From assembly GCA_022826745.1 (NCBI GenBank), contig JAJDUI010000002.1:1-64000 (forward strand): a stretch of 64,000 nucleotides of DNA, in the 5' to 3' direction. Positions 7,943-17,060 of this stretch are shown here, piece by piece. Each line of letters begins with the position of its first letter. The first letter of the stretch is position 1. This DNA is from Thermoanaerobaculia bacterium. GTDB taxonomy: Bacteria; Acidobacteriota; Thermoanaerobaculia; Multivoradales; Multivoraceae. Under the pieces are notes generated by a model. The model ran no database searches. It saw only the letters and a program-made list of their open reading frames with translations, and had not been told where the DNA came from. A program made the translations under genes and the position numbers.

Positions 7943-9088
7943 TCACAGGCCCATCTGATCCAGATACCAGCCACCGAACACCTGGAGGCAGGCTTCGCTC
8001 TCTTCGTAGGCGGTCGGGCGGTAGCCGCGAGAGGCGACGCCCAACTGGGTGCGCGCGCAGACGTCCCAGTCCTGGCTGTTCACGAGGTGCCAGAAGTCGA
8101 CGGCGTCGCTCGGGTCGAAGCCGGGCGCCACGGCGGTATCGGGGGCGAAGAGCCATTCGCAGACGATCCGGGTGCGGCCGGCCTCGATCGGCCACAGCGT
8201 GTGGGTCACCACGTAGTCCCGGTGCAGGCTGATCAGCACGTTGGGGTAGACATGGTAGTACTGGACCGAGGTCCGGTCGGCGACCTCGATGGCGGGCAGG
8301 TCAGGCCGGTTGCTGCGGCCGGTCGCTGTCATCGTGTTGCAGCCGTCGTTCAGTGTCATCGGCCCGCCGACGTAGTAGCGGCCGTACTCCAGATTGCCGC
8401 CGTTGCGGTAGTCCGAGACCCGGTTGAGTTCGGGGTGGACGACCGCGCAGTGGTAGCACTCGTTGTAGTTCTCGCAGAGGATCTTCCAGTTCGCCTGCGC
8501 CTCGTACTCGTGCCGGTCGCCCCGGACCAGCCGGTCCAGCGTGAAACGGGACAGGTCGGGCAAGTCGGCGGCGACCTCGGCGAGCGGCGGTCCGTCGGCC
8601 GCGAGCGACAGGTAGAAGAAGCCGTTCAGCGCGCCGATCCGCACTGGCACCAGGCCAGCGCTCTTCGCGTCGAAGTCTTCGCCCATGTGCGGCGCGCCGA
8701 CCAGCCGGCCGTCGAGACCGTAGGTCCAGGCGTGGTAGGGGCACTGGAAGACCTTCGCCCGGCCCGCGCATTCGTCGACGACACGTGAGCCCCGGTGGCG
8801 GCAGACGTTGTAGAACGCGGCCAGCCCGTGCCGTGTCTCGGCTGCCGCACCGTTGCCGTTCGATCCGGCGCCAGCGTCGTCGGCATGGTCGCCCGCCGCG
8901 GTCCGCACCGCGATCACGGACTCGCCGCCGATCTCGCGGGTCACGAACCGGCCCGGTTCGTTCAGCTCCTCGAGCCGTCCTCCGCACAGCCACATGCGCG
9001 AGAAGATGCGCTCCATCTCCTCGCTGAAGACGGAGGGGTCGGTGTAGAGGCGGCCGTCCAGCGGCCGGGGAGCCTTGCGCGGAGTCAC
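7943..9088 (-). CDS. Rieske non-haem iron oxygenase, alpha subunit (GbcA/stachydrine-demethylase-like)
   Basis: A 381-residue ring-hydroxylating-type oxygenase. The [2Fe-2S] ligands are C96, H98, C116 and H119 (CRHRG and CPYH). The mononuclear iron site is NYNECYHCAVVHPE, with H213 and H218, and D340 as the likely carboxylate ligand. The NECYHC form is common in oxygenases that demethylate quaternary amines such as glycine betaine, carnitine or stachydrine, so N-demethylation is a reasonable but unproven role. A low-complexity insert of about 20 residues (66-84, rich in G, A, D and N) interrupts the Rieske domain. A reductase is needed but none is adjacent. It is transcribed divergently from the TonB receptor across only 40 bases. 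Confidence 0.9.
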   Translation of the reverse strand: MTPRKAPRPLDGRLYTDPSVFSEEMERIFSRMWLCGGRLEELNEPGRFVTREIGGESVIAVRTAAGDHADDAGAGSNGNGAAAETRHGLAAFYNVCRHRGSRVVDECAGRAKVFQCPYHAWTYGLDGRLVGAPHMGEDFDAKSAGLVPVRIGALNGFFYLSLAADGPPLAEVAADLPDLSRFTLDRLVRGDRHEYEAQANWKILCENYNECYHCAVVHPELNRVSDYRNGGNLEYGRYYVGGPMTLNDGCNTMTATGRSNRPDLPAIEVADRTSVQYYHVYPNVLISLHRDYVVTHTLWPIEAGRTRIVCEWLFAPDTAVAPGFDPSDAVDFWHLVNSQDWDVCARTQLGVASRGYRPTAYEESEACLQVFGGWYLDQMGL

Positions 9089-9128
9089 GAACCGATCCTA
9101 GCGTCGTTGATGTGCCATCATCTCCGCC

Positions 9129-11732
9129 GTGCCGCGCCTGCTCATCGCGTTGCTCTTCGCGCTCTCGGCGCCCGGGGCCGGGTCGGCCCAGGAGGCCGGC
9201 ACTGAAGGCGTCGCTTCCGCCGACGGCGTCACTGAGGAAGCGGTGAGCACGGAAGGCGAGGTGGTCGCGGAGTTCGATGACGAGTTGGTCGTGGTCGGCA
9301 GCCGCGCGCGGCCGCGGTCGGTGACCGAGTCGTCCGTCCCGATCGACGCCATCCCGGTAGAGGATGTCGTCAGCCAGGGCGCCAGCACGCTGGACTACCA
9401 GTTGCGGAACCTGGTCCCCTCGTTCAACGTCGCGACGCATCCGATCAGCGGCGCCGCGACGCTGGTGCGGCCGGCCAGTCTGCGCAACCTGGCCCACGAC
9501 CACACGCTCGTTCTCGTGAACGGCAAGCGCCGGCACCGCTCGGCGATCCTGGTCTGGTTCGGGGGCGTGACCGACGGTACCCAGGGACCGGACATCTCGA
9601 CCATCCCGGCGACCGCGCTGCGTCAGGTCGAGGTGCTCCGTGACGGCGCCTCGGCGCAGTACGGCTCCGACGCGATCGCCGGCGTGATGAACTTCCTGCT
9701 CAAGGACGACCCCTCGGGCGGCAGCCTGGAAGTGAAGAGCGGCGCCTACGGAGCGGGTGACGGTCAGGCGTACACGATCGCCGGCGACGTCGGACTGCCG
9801 CTGGGAGAGAACGGCTTCGCCCACCTGAGCATGGAGTACGGCAATGCCGACCCGACCAGCCGCAGCGTTCAGCGCGCCGATGCGGTGGCGTTGACCGCCG
9901 CCGGCAACACGCACATCCGGGACCCGGCGCAGATCTGGGGCGACTCGGAGTACGAGGACGACCTGAAGCTCTTCGGCAACTTCGGCAAGCTGCTCGGAAA
10001 CGGCGCGCAGGTATACGGGCACGCGAACTACGCGGAGAAAACGGCGACGCAGGGTTTCTACTACCGCAACCCCAACACCCGCGCCAACATCTTCAGCCTG
10101 GACGGGGGACGCACGCTCCTCATCGGCGACGTGCTCGACGCCCAGGACGGCGTGCGCGACGGGTCGGCCGGTTGCCCGACCGTGACGATCACCGACGACC
10201 GGCCGGATCCGGACGCGCTGGCGCAGGTCTTCGCCGACCCGAACTGCTTCTCCTTCCAGGAGATCGCTCCGGGCGGCTTCACCCCCTACTTCAGCGGCGT
10301 GATGACCGACACGTCGGCGGTCGCCGGGGTGCGCCGGACCACGAAGGGCGGCTTCACCTGGGACGCCAGCGCCAGCTACGGCTCTCACGAAGCGGACTTC
10401 TTCCTGTTCAACACCGTGAACGCCTCGCTGGGCCCGGCGAGTCCGCGCGACTTCGATCCGGGCGTCTACCGGCAGGCGGAGCTCAACCTGAACTTCGATG
10501 TCTCCTACGATGTCTCCGAGCTCGTTCACCTGGCCGGCGGCGCCGAGTGGCGTGACGAGCGGTTCACGATCCGTTCCGGCGAGTTGCCGTCGTGGCAGGT
10601 TGGACCGTATGCCGCGCAGGGGTTCGTTTCGGGCTCGAACGGTTTTCCGGGCTTCCCCGACTACACGGCCGGGACCTGGAACCGGGCCAATGTGGCGGTG
10701 TACGGCGATCTGGAACTGCGGGATCCGGACGGCCGCTGGACGCTCGGCGGCGCGTTGCGGTTCGAGCACTTCGACATCTTCGGCGACACGACGAACGGAA
10801 AGCTCTCGGCCCGCTACGCCCTGACGGACACGGTCTCCGTGCGCGGCGGCGTGAGCACCGGCTTCCGGGCCCCGACGCCGGGCCAGCAGAACGTGTTCAA
10901 CGTGCAGTCGACGATCAACCCGGAGACGCTCGATCTGGTCGACAGCGCCACGGTGCCGTCGACTTTCCGCGCGGCGCAGTTTAGGGGCGGCCAGCCCCTT
11001 GAACCGGAGACCTCGACCAACGTGACGGCGGGGCTGGTGGTCGACACCGGGCCGTTCACCCTGACGGCGGACTACTACCACATCGACGTCGACCGGCGGC
11101 TCGCGCTGTCGCAGTTCTTTGTGCTTGCCGAAGAAGAGCGCGCCCTGCTGCTGTCGGAGGGAATCACCTCGGCGCGCACCCTGTCCTCGTTCCGCTTCTT
11201 CATCAACGACTTCTCGTCCCGGACCCAGGGGATCGACATCGTCTCGACCTGGACGCCGCCGGCGCTGGGCGGGAACACGGTGTTCAGCCTGGCGCTGAAC
11301 CACACGGAGACGGAGATCACGAAGGACTCCGAGCTGCTCGGTCCCGGCGACGTGCTCGCCCTGGAACGGGGCGTGCCGGAGACGCGTTGGAACCTGGCCG
11401 TCAATCAGGGCGTCGACGTGGGAAGTCGGCGGGTCGAGCTGCTGGGTCGGCTGCACTACTTCGGATCGTGGGTCGACCACCTCGACGCCCGCTCCGTGCG
11501 CCAGGCCGACGCGCCGGTCCTCGGCGGCCGGTACATCCTCGATCTGGAGGTGACCGTTCCGCTCGTGCGCGACACGACGCTCTCCGTCGGCGGCCAGAAC
11601 GTCTTCGACACGTACTCGGATCGGATGGACCTGTTCGCGGAGCGGTTCGGCCTGCCATACAGCCAGTTCACGCCCTGGGGCCTGAGCGGCGGCTACTACT
11701 ACGTCCGTCTGCACTATCGCTGGGGCCGGTAA
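9129..11732 (+). CDS. TonB-dependent outer-membrane receptor
   Basis: An 867-residue receptor with a Sec signal peptide (residues 1-20, ending GSAQ). A TonB-box-like stretch (DELVVVGSR) follows, then the plug domain (VPIDAIPVEDVVSQGASTLDYQL ... RDGASAQYGSDAIAGVMNFLL) and a long beta-barrel. The plug shows the hallmark IPATALRQVEVLRDGASAQYGSDAI region. Receptors of this kind import siderophores, cobalamin, glycans or other scarce nutrients. The start is a GTG. The stop TAA is directly followed by the ATG of the HTH-GcvT fusion with no spacer, so the receptor and that enzyme are made from one message. Confidence 0.93.
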   Translation: MPRLLIALLFALSAPGAGSAQEAGTEGVASADGVTEEAVSTEGEVVAEFDDELVVVGSRARPRSVTESSVPIDAIPVEDVVSQGASTLDYQLRNLVPSFNVATHPISGAATLVRPASLRNLAHDHTLVLVNGKRRHRSAILVWFGGVTDGTQGPDISTIPATALRQVEVLRDGASAQYGSDAIAGVMNFLLKDDPSGGSLEVKSGAYGAGDGQAYTIAGDVGLPLGENGFAHLSMEYGNADPTSRSVQRADAVALTAAGNTHIRDPAQIWGDSEYEDDLKLFGNFGKLLGNGAQVYGHANYAEKTATQGFYYRNPNTRANIFSLDGGRTLLIGDVLDAQDGVRDGSAGCPTVTITDDRPDPDALAQVFADPNCFSFQEIAPGGFTPYFSGVMTDTSAVAGVRRTTKGGFTWDASASYGSHEADFFLFNTVNASLGPASPRDFDPGVYRQAELNLNFDVSYDVSELVHLAGGAEWRDERFTIRSGELPSWQVGPYAAQGFVSGSNGFPGFPDYTAGTWNRANVAVYGDLELRDPDGRWTLGGALRFEHFDIFGDTTNGKLSARYALTDTVSVRGGVSTGFRAPTPGQQNVFNVQSTINPETLDLVDSATVPSTFRAAQFRGGQPLEPETSTNVTAGLVVDTGPFTLTADYYHIDVDRRLALSQFFVLAEEERALLLSEGITSARTLSSFRFFINDFSSRTQGIDIVSTWTPPALGGNTVFSLALNHTETEITKDSELLGPGDVLALERGVPETRWNLAVNQGVDVGSRRVELLGRLHYFGSWVDHLDARSVRQADAPVLGGRYILDLEVTVPLVRDTTLSVGGQNVFDTYSDRMDLFAERFGLPYSQFTPWGLSGGYYYVRLHYRWGR

Positions 11733-13244
11733 ATGCCGCGCCAGGCTCCGCAGGGAACGCAGGCCGTTCAGCGTGCGCTGGCGCTGCTCCGCTCGTTCAC
11801 GCCCGAGGCGCCGGAGCACCGGCTGTCGGAACTGGCGGCGGCTCACGGGCTTCATCCGTCGACGGCGCATCGCCTGCTCGGCGTCCTCGAGGCGGAGGGG
11901 CTGATCGGCCGCAGTCCGGAAAGCCAGGCCTACCGGTGGCTGCCAGGTGCGCCGGGCACGGGAGTTGCCGGGTCGTCACCGCGCCACAACGGCCTGCGGC
12001 CGCTGGAGCCGTTGCGAACGCCGTTTCACCGCCGCACGTCAGCGCTGTGCGAGAGCGACGCCTGGCGCGACTGGTCGGGCTACACCTGCGCCGAAACCTA
12101 CGAGCCGACGCCTGAACGCGAGTACTGGGCGGTCCGCAACGCGGCTGCTCTCATCGACGTGTCGCCGCTGTTCAAGTACGAGATCGCGGGCGCGGACGCG
12201 GAGCGGCTGCTGGACCGGGTGATGACGCGGGACTTCTCGAAGTGCCGCACGGGCCGGGTGATGTACACGTCGTGGTGCACCGAGGACGGCCACCTGCTGC
12301 AGGACGGCAACGTGCAGCGCCTCGAACGCGAGCGTTTCCTCGTCAGTGCCGCCGAGCCCTGCCTGCGCTGGTTCGAGGACTGCGGCTGGGGCATGGACGT
12401 CGACGTGCGGGACGTCTCGGAGGAGATCGGCGTGCTCGCGCTTCAGGGGCCGCGGGCGCGGGCGATCGCCGAGGCGGCCACGACGGGCATCGACTTCGGC
12501 GCGATGCGCTACTTCGACCTCGCGGCCGGCGAGATCGGCGCGGGCGGCGGAGGCGGCCCGGTGACGGTGACCCGCACTGGCTACACGGGCGACCTGGGCT
12601 ACGAGTTCTGGGTGGCCGCGGAGCACGCGGAGGCGCTGTGGGATGCCCTCGTCGAGGCGGGCCGGGACCACGGGCTGCTGCCCGCGGGCCTCCTGGCGCT
12701 CGACATGGCGAGGGCCGAGGCCGGCCTGGTGCTGATCGATGTGGACTACGTGTCCGCGGCGGACGCCGAGATCGAGGTGCTGAAGGTCACGCCGGCCGAG
12801 GCGGGCCTCGGGTTCACCGTGAAGCTCGACAAGCAGGCCGACTTCGTCGGCCGCCGGGCGCTCGAATTGGAACGCGACCGCGGGCCGGCGTGGGCGATGG
12901 TCGGCCTCGAGGTCGACTGGTTCGAGCTGGAGCGGCTGTGGTCCGAGATCGACCTTCGGCCGCAGGTCGTGGGCCAGCCGGCCTGCCGGGAACCGACGCC
13001 GGTGTTCGCGCCCGGAGGATGGCAGGTCGGTCAGTGTACGACCCGGTTCTTCTCGCCTCTTCTCAAGAAGTACATCGGCCTCGCCACGGTGCGCGGCGAG
13101 GCGGCCGATCTCGGCACCGAACTCGATGTCGAGGTCGCGGTCGGCTACGGCCGGCGCCGGGCGAGGGCCCGGGTCGTGGAGCGGCCGTTCTTCAATCCGC
13201 CGCGCAAGACGGCGGTCGATCCGATGGCCGGAGTCAACGGATGA
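11733..13244 (+). CDS. IclR-type HTH domain fused to a GcvT-family (aminomethyltransferase/demethylase) protein
   Basis: A 503-residue chimera. Residues about 5-70 are an IclR-type winged helix: GTQAVQRALALLRSF, LSELAAAHGLHPSTAHRLLGVLEAEGLI, then a wing ending QAYRW. In a normal IclR regulator an effector domain would follow. Here a short linker leads straight into a full GcvT-family protein (about 85-490), seen in TPFHRRTSA, AALIDVSPLFKYEI, VLALQGPRAR, TRTGYTGDLGYEFWV and the C-terminal barrel. GcvT relatives transfer one-carbon units to tetrahydrofolate (glycine cleavage T, DmdA, O-demethylases). The frame is continuous with no stop or shift; TTG and CTG codons near residue 90 could allow internal initiation. 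The ATG abuts the TonB stop, and the 3' end overlaps the next gene as ATGA. Confidence 0.85.
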   Translation: MPRQAPQGTQAVQRALALLRSFTPEAPEHRLSELAAAHGLHPSTAHRLLGVLEAEGLIGRSPESQAYRWLPGAPGTGVAGSSPRHNGLRPLEPLRTPFHRRTSALCESDAWRDWSGYTCAETYEPTPEREYWAVRNAAALIDVSPLFKYEIAGADAERLLDRVMTRDFSKCRTGRVMYTSWCTEDGHLLQDGNVQRLERERFLVSAAEPCLRWFEDCGWGMDVDVRDVSEEIGVLALQGPRARAIAEAATTGIDFGAMRYFDLAAGEIGAGGGGGPVTVTRTGYTGDLGYEFWVAAEHAEALWDALVEAGRDHGLLPAGLLALDMARAEAGLVLIDVDYVSAADAEIEVLKVTPAEAGLGFTVKLDKQADFVGRRALELERDRGPAWAMVGLEVDWFELERLWSEIDLRPQVVGQPACREPTPVFAPGGWQVGQCTTRFFSPLLKKYIGLATVRGEAADLGTELDVEVAVGYGRRRARARVVERPFFNPPRKTAVDPMAGVNG

Positions 13245-14965
13245 CGATGGAGCCCGCGGCGGCCGACGGCATCGGCAGCGGCACGCCGTCGCGTGGAGGC
13301 GGTCGCTTCGATGCGATCGTGGTTGGCGCCGGTCACAACGGCCTGGTTGCCGCGGCCTACCTCGCCCGCGCCGGCCTCGATGTCGTGGTGCTGGAATCCT
13401 CTCCGGAGATCGGCGGCGCCACCCGCAGCGAGGAGGCCTTCCCGGGCTTCCGGTTCAGCGTGTTCTCCTACCTCGTTTCGCTGCTGCGGCCGGAGGTCAT
13501 CCACGAACTCGACCTCGTCCGCCACGGCCTGTTCCTGGTCCCCACCGCGAGCACCCTGAACCCGCTGCCCGGCGGCGACTGCCTGTTCCGCGAGGCGGAT
13601 CCGCAGCGGACCTACCGCCACATCGTCCGCCACTCGCGACGCGATGCCGAGGCGCTGTTCGAGTACAAGCTCGAGATGCGCCGCATGGGGCACCTGATGT
13701 ATCGCCTGCAGCGGGCGGCGCCCGACGAACTGGCCGCGGCGATCGGCGACCGTGTTGCCGAGAGTCCGGAGCACCTGGATGTCGACGTGTCGGCGGAGGT
13801 CGCCGACATCGCGCGTTACTTCCTCGACCTGCCGGCGGCCCGGTTGCGCACCTTCGCGCAGATGCTGACGATGAGTTCCGCCGACTTCCTGGGCCAGTGG
13901 TTCGAGTCCGACGTGCTGAAGGCCGCGCTTTCGAGTTCCAGCATCATCGGTTCCATGCTGTCTCCCCGCACGCCGGGCTCGGCATACGTGCTGCTGCACC
14001 ACTACATGGGCGAGGTCGACGGGGTCTACCGGGAGTGGGGCTTCCAGAAGGGCGGCACCGGCGCGGTGGCGGCGACGATCGCCAGGGCGGCGCGGAGTCA
14101 CGGCGCCGAGATCCGGACGGACAGCCCCGTCGCGCGCGTGCTGGCCCGTGACGGCCGGACGGCGGGCGTGGTGCTGGCGAACGGCGACGAGCTCCGGGCC
14201 GGCGTCGTCCTGTCGTCGGCGGCGCCGCAGATCAGCCTCGGCCGTCTGCTCGATCCGGAGGACGTTCCGGGCGACGCGGGCGCCGGACTCGTCGAACGCG
14301 CGGCGCGCTGGCAGAGCGGCGGCTGCGCCGGCAAGGTGAACCTGGCCATCTCCGGCCTGCCGCGGTTCGAATGCATGCCCGAGCCCGGACCCCATCTCTC
14401 GGGTGGCATCACGATCGCCCCGGGGCTCGACTACGTTGACCGCGCCTACGACGAAGCGAAGTACGGCGGATTCTCGGAGCGGCCGTTCATCGACATGATC
14501 ATCCCGTCCGTCCTCGATCCGGACATGGCGCCGCCGGGCAAGCATGTCCTGTCGTGCTTCGTGCAGTACGCGCCGTACGAACTGGCGGCCGGCGACTGGG
14601 ATGACGGAAAGAGGGAGGCGTTCGGCGATTCCGTGGTGCGCACCCTCGCCGAGTACGCGCCCGGCATCGAGGACCAGATCCTGCACCGGCAAGTCCTCGT
14701 GCCGCCGGACATCGAGGCGATCGCCGGCATCCCGGGCGGCAACATCTTCCACGGCGAGTTGCGGCTGTCGCAGTTGTTCCTGCTGCGCCCCGACCCGGCC
14801 GCGGCGGCCTTCCGGACGCCGTTGCCCGGTTACTACCTCTGCGGTTCGTCGACGCAGTTCGGCGGCGGTATCTCCGGCGGTCCCGCCCGGCTGGCCGCGC
14901 TCCGGGTGCTGGACGATCTGCGTGGCGTCGAGTCGGCCGCCGGCGGTGGCGGGGAGACGCCTTGA
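13241..14965 (+). CDS. FAD-dependent oxidoreductase, phytoene-dehydrogenase/PYROXD2-like (copy 1)
   Basis: A 574-residue flavoprotein. After a short variable N-terminus comes the dinucleotide-binding motif FDAIVVGAGHNGLVAAAYLARAGLDVVVLE, then GGATRSEEAFPGF. The C-terminal FAD signature is YLCGSSTQFGGGISGGPARLAA. This is the COG1233 family, which includes carotenoid desaturases and many uncharacterised amine or alcohol oxidoreductases. The start ATG overlaps the GcvT fusion stop (ATGA); the frame is open further upstream but that part is out of frame with the real GcvT gene. It shares an operon with a close relative, suggesting successive or heteromeric oxidation steps. The substrate is unknown. 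Confidence 0.88.
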   Translation: MTMEPAAADGIGSGTPSRGGGRFDAIVVGAGHNGLVAAAYLARAGLDVVVLESSPEIGGATRSEEAFPGFRFSVFSYLVSLLRPEVIHELDLVRHGLFLVPTASTLNPLPGGDCLFREADPQRTYRHIVRHSRRDAEALFEYKLEMRRMGHLMYRLQRAAPDELAAAIGDRVAESPEHLDVDVSAEVADIARYFLDLPAARLRTFAQMLTMSSADFLGQWFESDVLKAALSSSSIIGSMLSPRTPGSAYVLLHHYMGEVDGVYREWGFQKGGTGAVAATIARAARSHGAEIRTDSPVARVLARDGRTAGVVLANGDELRAGVVLSSAAPQISLGRLLDPEDVPGDAGAGLVERAARWQSGGCAGKVNLAISGLPRFECMPEPGPHLSGGITIAPGLDYVDRAYDEAKYGGFSERPFIDMIIPSVLDPDMAPPGKHVLSCFVQYAPYELAAGDWDDGKREAFGDSVVRTLAEYAPGIEDQILHRQVLVPPDIEAIAGIPGGNIFHGELRLSQLFLLRPDPAAAAFRTPLPGYYLCGSSTQFGGGISGGPARLAALRVLDDLRGVESAAGGGGETP

Positions 14966-16476
14966 GCGATCGGGTAGCCATCGTCGGCGGCGGCCACAAC
15001 GGACTGGTCGCCGCGGCGATCCTGGCGCGCTCAGGGCGCGACGTCGTCCTGCTCGAGGCGCGGCCGGAACTCGGCGGGCTGGCGGCGACGCGAGAACTCA
15101 TCCCGGGCCACCGGGTCGACGCGGGCAGCAACGACCTGGGGATGTTCCGCCGTTCTGTGATCGAGGAGCTGGAGCTTGGCGGGCATGGGCTGGAGTTGAT
15201 CGAGGCGCCGGCGGTAGCCGCGGTTCCGGCGACCGCCGATTCGAGCGCCGTCGTGCTCTGGCCTGACGTGGCGCGTACCGTGGAGGGGTTGGGCGAGGTC
15301 AGCCGTCGGGACGCGGCAGCCTGGCCCGGCTTCGTGTTCGAGCTGGCCGAGCGCGCGGCGGCTCTTGAGCCGCTCCTTTCCAGGCCGTTGGAACTCGCCG
15401 ACATGGGGCGCCTTCTCATCGCGCCGGAACTCCTGCGGGCGCTGTCCTCACCGCTCGAGGAGTCGCTGCGCGAGCGGTTCGAGAACCCGTCCCTGCTGGC
15501 CGGGCTTTGCGGAGTGGCCTTCCCGGCGACCGGCCTCGGGCCTCGGGCGAACGGGACCGGCTGGCCGCTGCTCTTCCACTGCGCGCTGGGCGGTTCCGAC
15601 CGCTTGGCGCCGGTCGTGCGCGCTCGGGGCGGCGCCGGGGCCCTGGCCTCCGCACTGGCCGCTTCGGCCGGGGCGTCGGGCGCGGAGATCCGGACCGGCG
15701 CCGCCGTCTCCCGGATTCTCGTTGATTCGGGCCGCGTCGCCGGCGTCCGGTTGGCGGATGGCGCACGGATCGAGGCCGGGGCCGTCATCTCGACCGCGAC
15801 GCCCTCCGTCACGTTCCTCGATCTGATCGGCGCGCCGCTCCTCGAACCTCGCTTCGTGCGGCGCCTGCTGAACGTGAAGTACCGGGGCGCCGCCGCGAGA
15901 CTGGCCCTGTCGCTGGACGGGCTGCCAGCTTTCCGCGGCCTGGAGCGGCCGGCGCTGACCGGCCGGATCGTGCTGGCGGAGCAGCCGGACGACATCGAGC
16001 GGGCCGCCGACGCCGCGAAGTACCGCCGCCTGCCGGACCGCCCGTGGATCGAGGCGGCGCTGCCAACGGCGCTCGATCCGTCGCTGGCGCCCGCGGGGCG
16101 GCACCTGTTGCTGGCGACGGTCCACCATCTGCCGTTCAACCTCGAGGGCGGCTGGGCCGCGGGCCGCTCGGAGCTGCTGAGCCGGGTGGCGGCCGAACTC
16201 GAGCGGTGGGCGCCCGGCATCGGCGGCCTGGTCAGGGAGCACGCGGTTCTGCTTCCCACGGACTACGAGGCGGAGTACGGCGCGACGGCCGGCGCGCTCC
16301 ATCACGGCGAGATGAACCCGTCGCAGAGCCTGTGGCTTCGACCGACGGCGTCGGCCTGGGCTGGCGAGCCGCTGCCGGTCGACGGCCTGTGGCTGGGGGG
16401 CGCCGGCTGCCATCCCGGCGGAGGTCTGACCGGCTTGCCGGGAATGATCGCTGCCGTAGCCCTGCTCAGGGGATAA
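14962..16476 (+). CDS. FAD-dependent oxidoreductase, phytoene-dehydrogenase/PYROXD2-like (copy 2)
   Basis: A 504-residue relative of the preceding protein. The FAD motif is at the very N-terminus (VAIVGGGHNGLVAAAILARSGRDVVLLEARPELGG), and the C-terminus has the matching LWLGGAGCHPGGGLTGLPGM signature. I chose the TTG at 14962 because it overlaps the previous stop as TTGA and puts the Rossmann motif at residue 5. Both copies lack a signal peptide and should be cytoplasmic. Paired FAD genes next to a GcvT-family gene resemble sarcosine or dimethylglycine oxidation systems in general layout, although those flavoproteins belong to another family. Confidence 0.86.
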   Translation: MSDRVAIVGGGHNGLVAAAILARSGRDVVLLEARPELGGLAATRELIPGHRVDAGSNDLGMFRRSVIEELELGGHGLELIEAPAVAAVPATADSSAVVLWPDVARTVEGLGEVSRRDAAAWPGFVFELAERAAALEPLLSRPLELADMGRLLIAPELLRALSSPLEESLRERFENPSLLAGLCGVAFPATGLGPRANGTGWPLLFHCALGGSDRLAPVVRARGGAGALASALAASAGASGAEIRTGAAVSRILVDSGRVAGVRLADGARIEAGAVISTATPSVTFLDLIGAPLLEPRFVRRLLNVKYRGAAARLALSLDGLPAFRGLERPALTGRIVLAEQPDDIERAADAAKYRRLPDRPWIEAALPTALDPSLAPAGRHLLLATVHHLPFNLEGGWAAGRSELLSRVAAELERWAPGIGGLVREHAVLLPTDYEAEYGATAGALHHGEMNPSQSLWLRPTASAWAGEPLPVDGLWLGGAGCHPGGGLTGLPGMIAAVALLRG

Positions 16477-16505
16477 CCTCGCGCGACTCGACCTGGAGAT
16501 CATTG

Positions 16506-17060
16506 ATGAAGAACTTCCTTCCCTTCGTGTTCGCGCTCGGCACGGCCCTCTGCTGGGGCCTCTACGGCCCGGTGCTCGGCAGGGCTCGCCTGGTGGACGA
16601 GTCCATGTCCCCGTTCAAGCCCTACGTCGGCATCGGCATCGCCTATCTCGTCATCGCGATCGTCGGCGGCCTGATCGGCATGAGAGTGATGGGCGACAGC
16701 TTCGAACCGACCGGACCGTCGGGAATCTGGGGTCTCTACGCCGGCACCCTAGGCGCGCTGGGAGCGCTCTCGCTGACCCTCGCCATGTTCAGCGGCGGGG
16801 CGCGGATTCCTTACGCCGTCATGCCGGTCGTGTTCGGCGGCGCGGTCACGGTCACCGCGCTCTACACGCTGTACCGCGGCCGGGGGCAGCTCGAGGTGAG
16901 TCCGCTGCTCTGGGTCGGCATTGCCGGCATGCTGATCTCGGTCGTGCTGATCACGACGAACACGCCGCATCCCGGGCCGCCGGGCGGGGGGCACGGCGAG
17001 TCCAGCGAGCACGTGGCCGCGGCGGAAGACGCCGGCGGCGAAAACGGACCGGCGGGCTAG
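16506..17060 (+). CDS. Small DMT/EamA-like integral membrane protein
   Basis: A 184-residue protein with about five hydrophobic helices (FVFALGTALCWGLYGPVLG; GIGIAYLVIAIVGGLIGM; GLYAGTLGALGALSLTLAMF; VMPVVFGGAVTVTALYTLY; LLWVGIAGMLISVVLITTN). The TALCWGLYGPVLG opening resembles drug/metabolite transporter (EamA) halves. The C-terminal tail of about 35 residues is Gly, Glu and Ala rich and likely disordered. It is the last gene of the rightward run, 29 bases after the second FAD gene, and overlaps the convergent gene by 4 bases. Its transport role is a guess. Confidence 0.7.
   Translation: MKNFLPFVFALGTALCWGLYGPVLGRARLVDESMSPFKPYVGIGIAYLVIAIVGGLIGMRVMGDSFEPTGPSGIWGLYAGTLGALGALSLTLAMFSGGARIPYAVMPVVFGGAVTVTALYTLYRGRGQLEVSPLLWVGIAGMLISVVLITTNTPHPGPPGGGHGESSEHVAAAEDAGGENGPAG

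Noticed and set aside
8301-11870. A 1189-codon open frame on the minus strand
   Set aside because: It is antisense to the TonB receptor and out of frame with the Rieske gene; there is no recognisable domain, and the plus-strand protein has clear family motifs.
12242-13240. An N-terminal extension of the first FAD oxidoreductase reaching back to 12242
   Set aside because: That stretch is out of frame with the genuine GcvT-family coding sequence and is Gly/Arg-rich shadow. The ATGA overlap at 13241 is the natural start.
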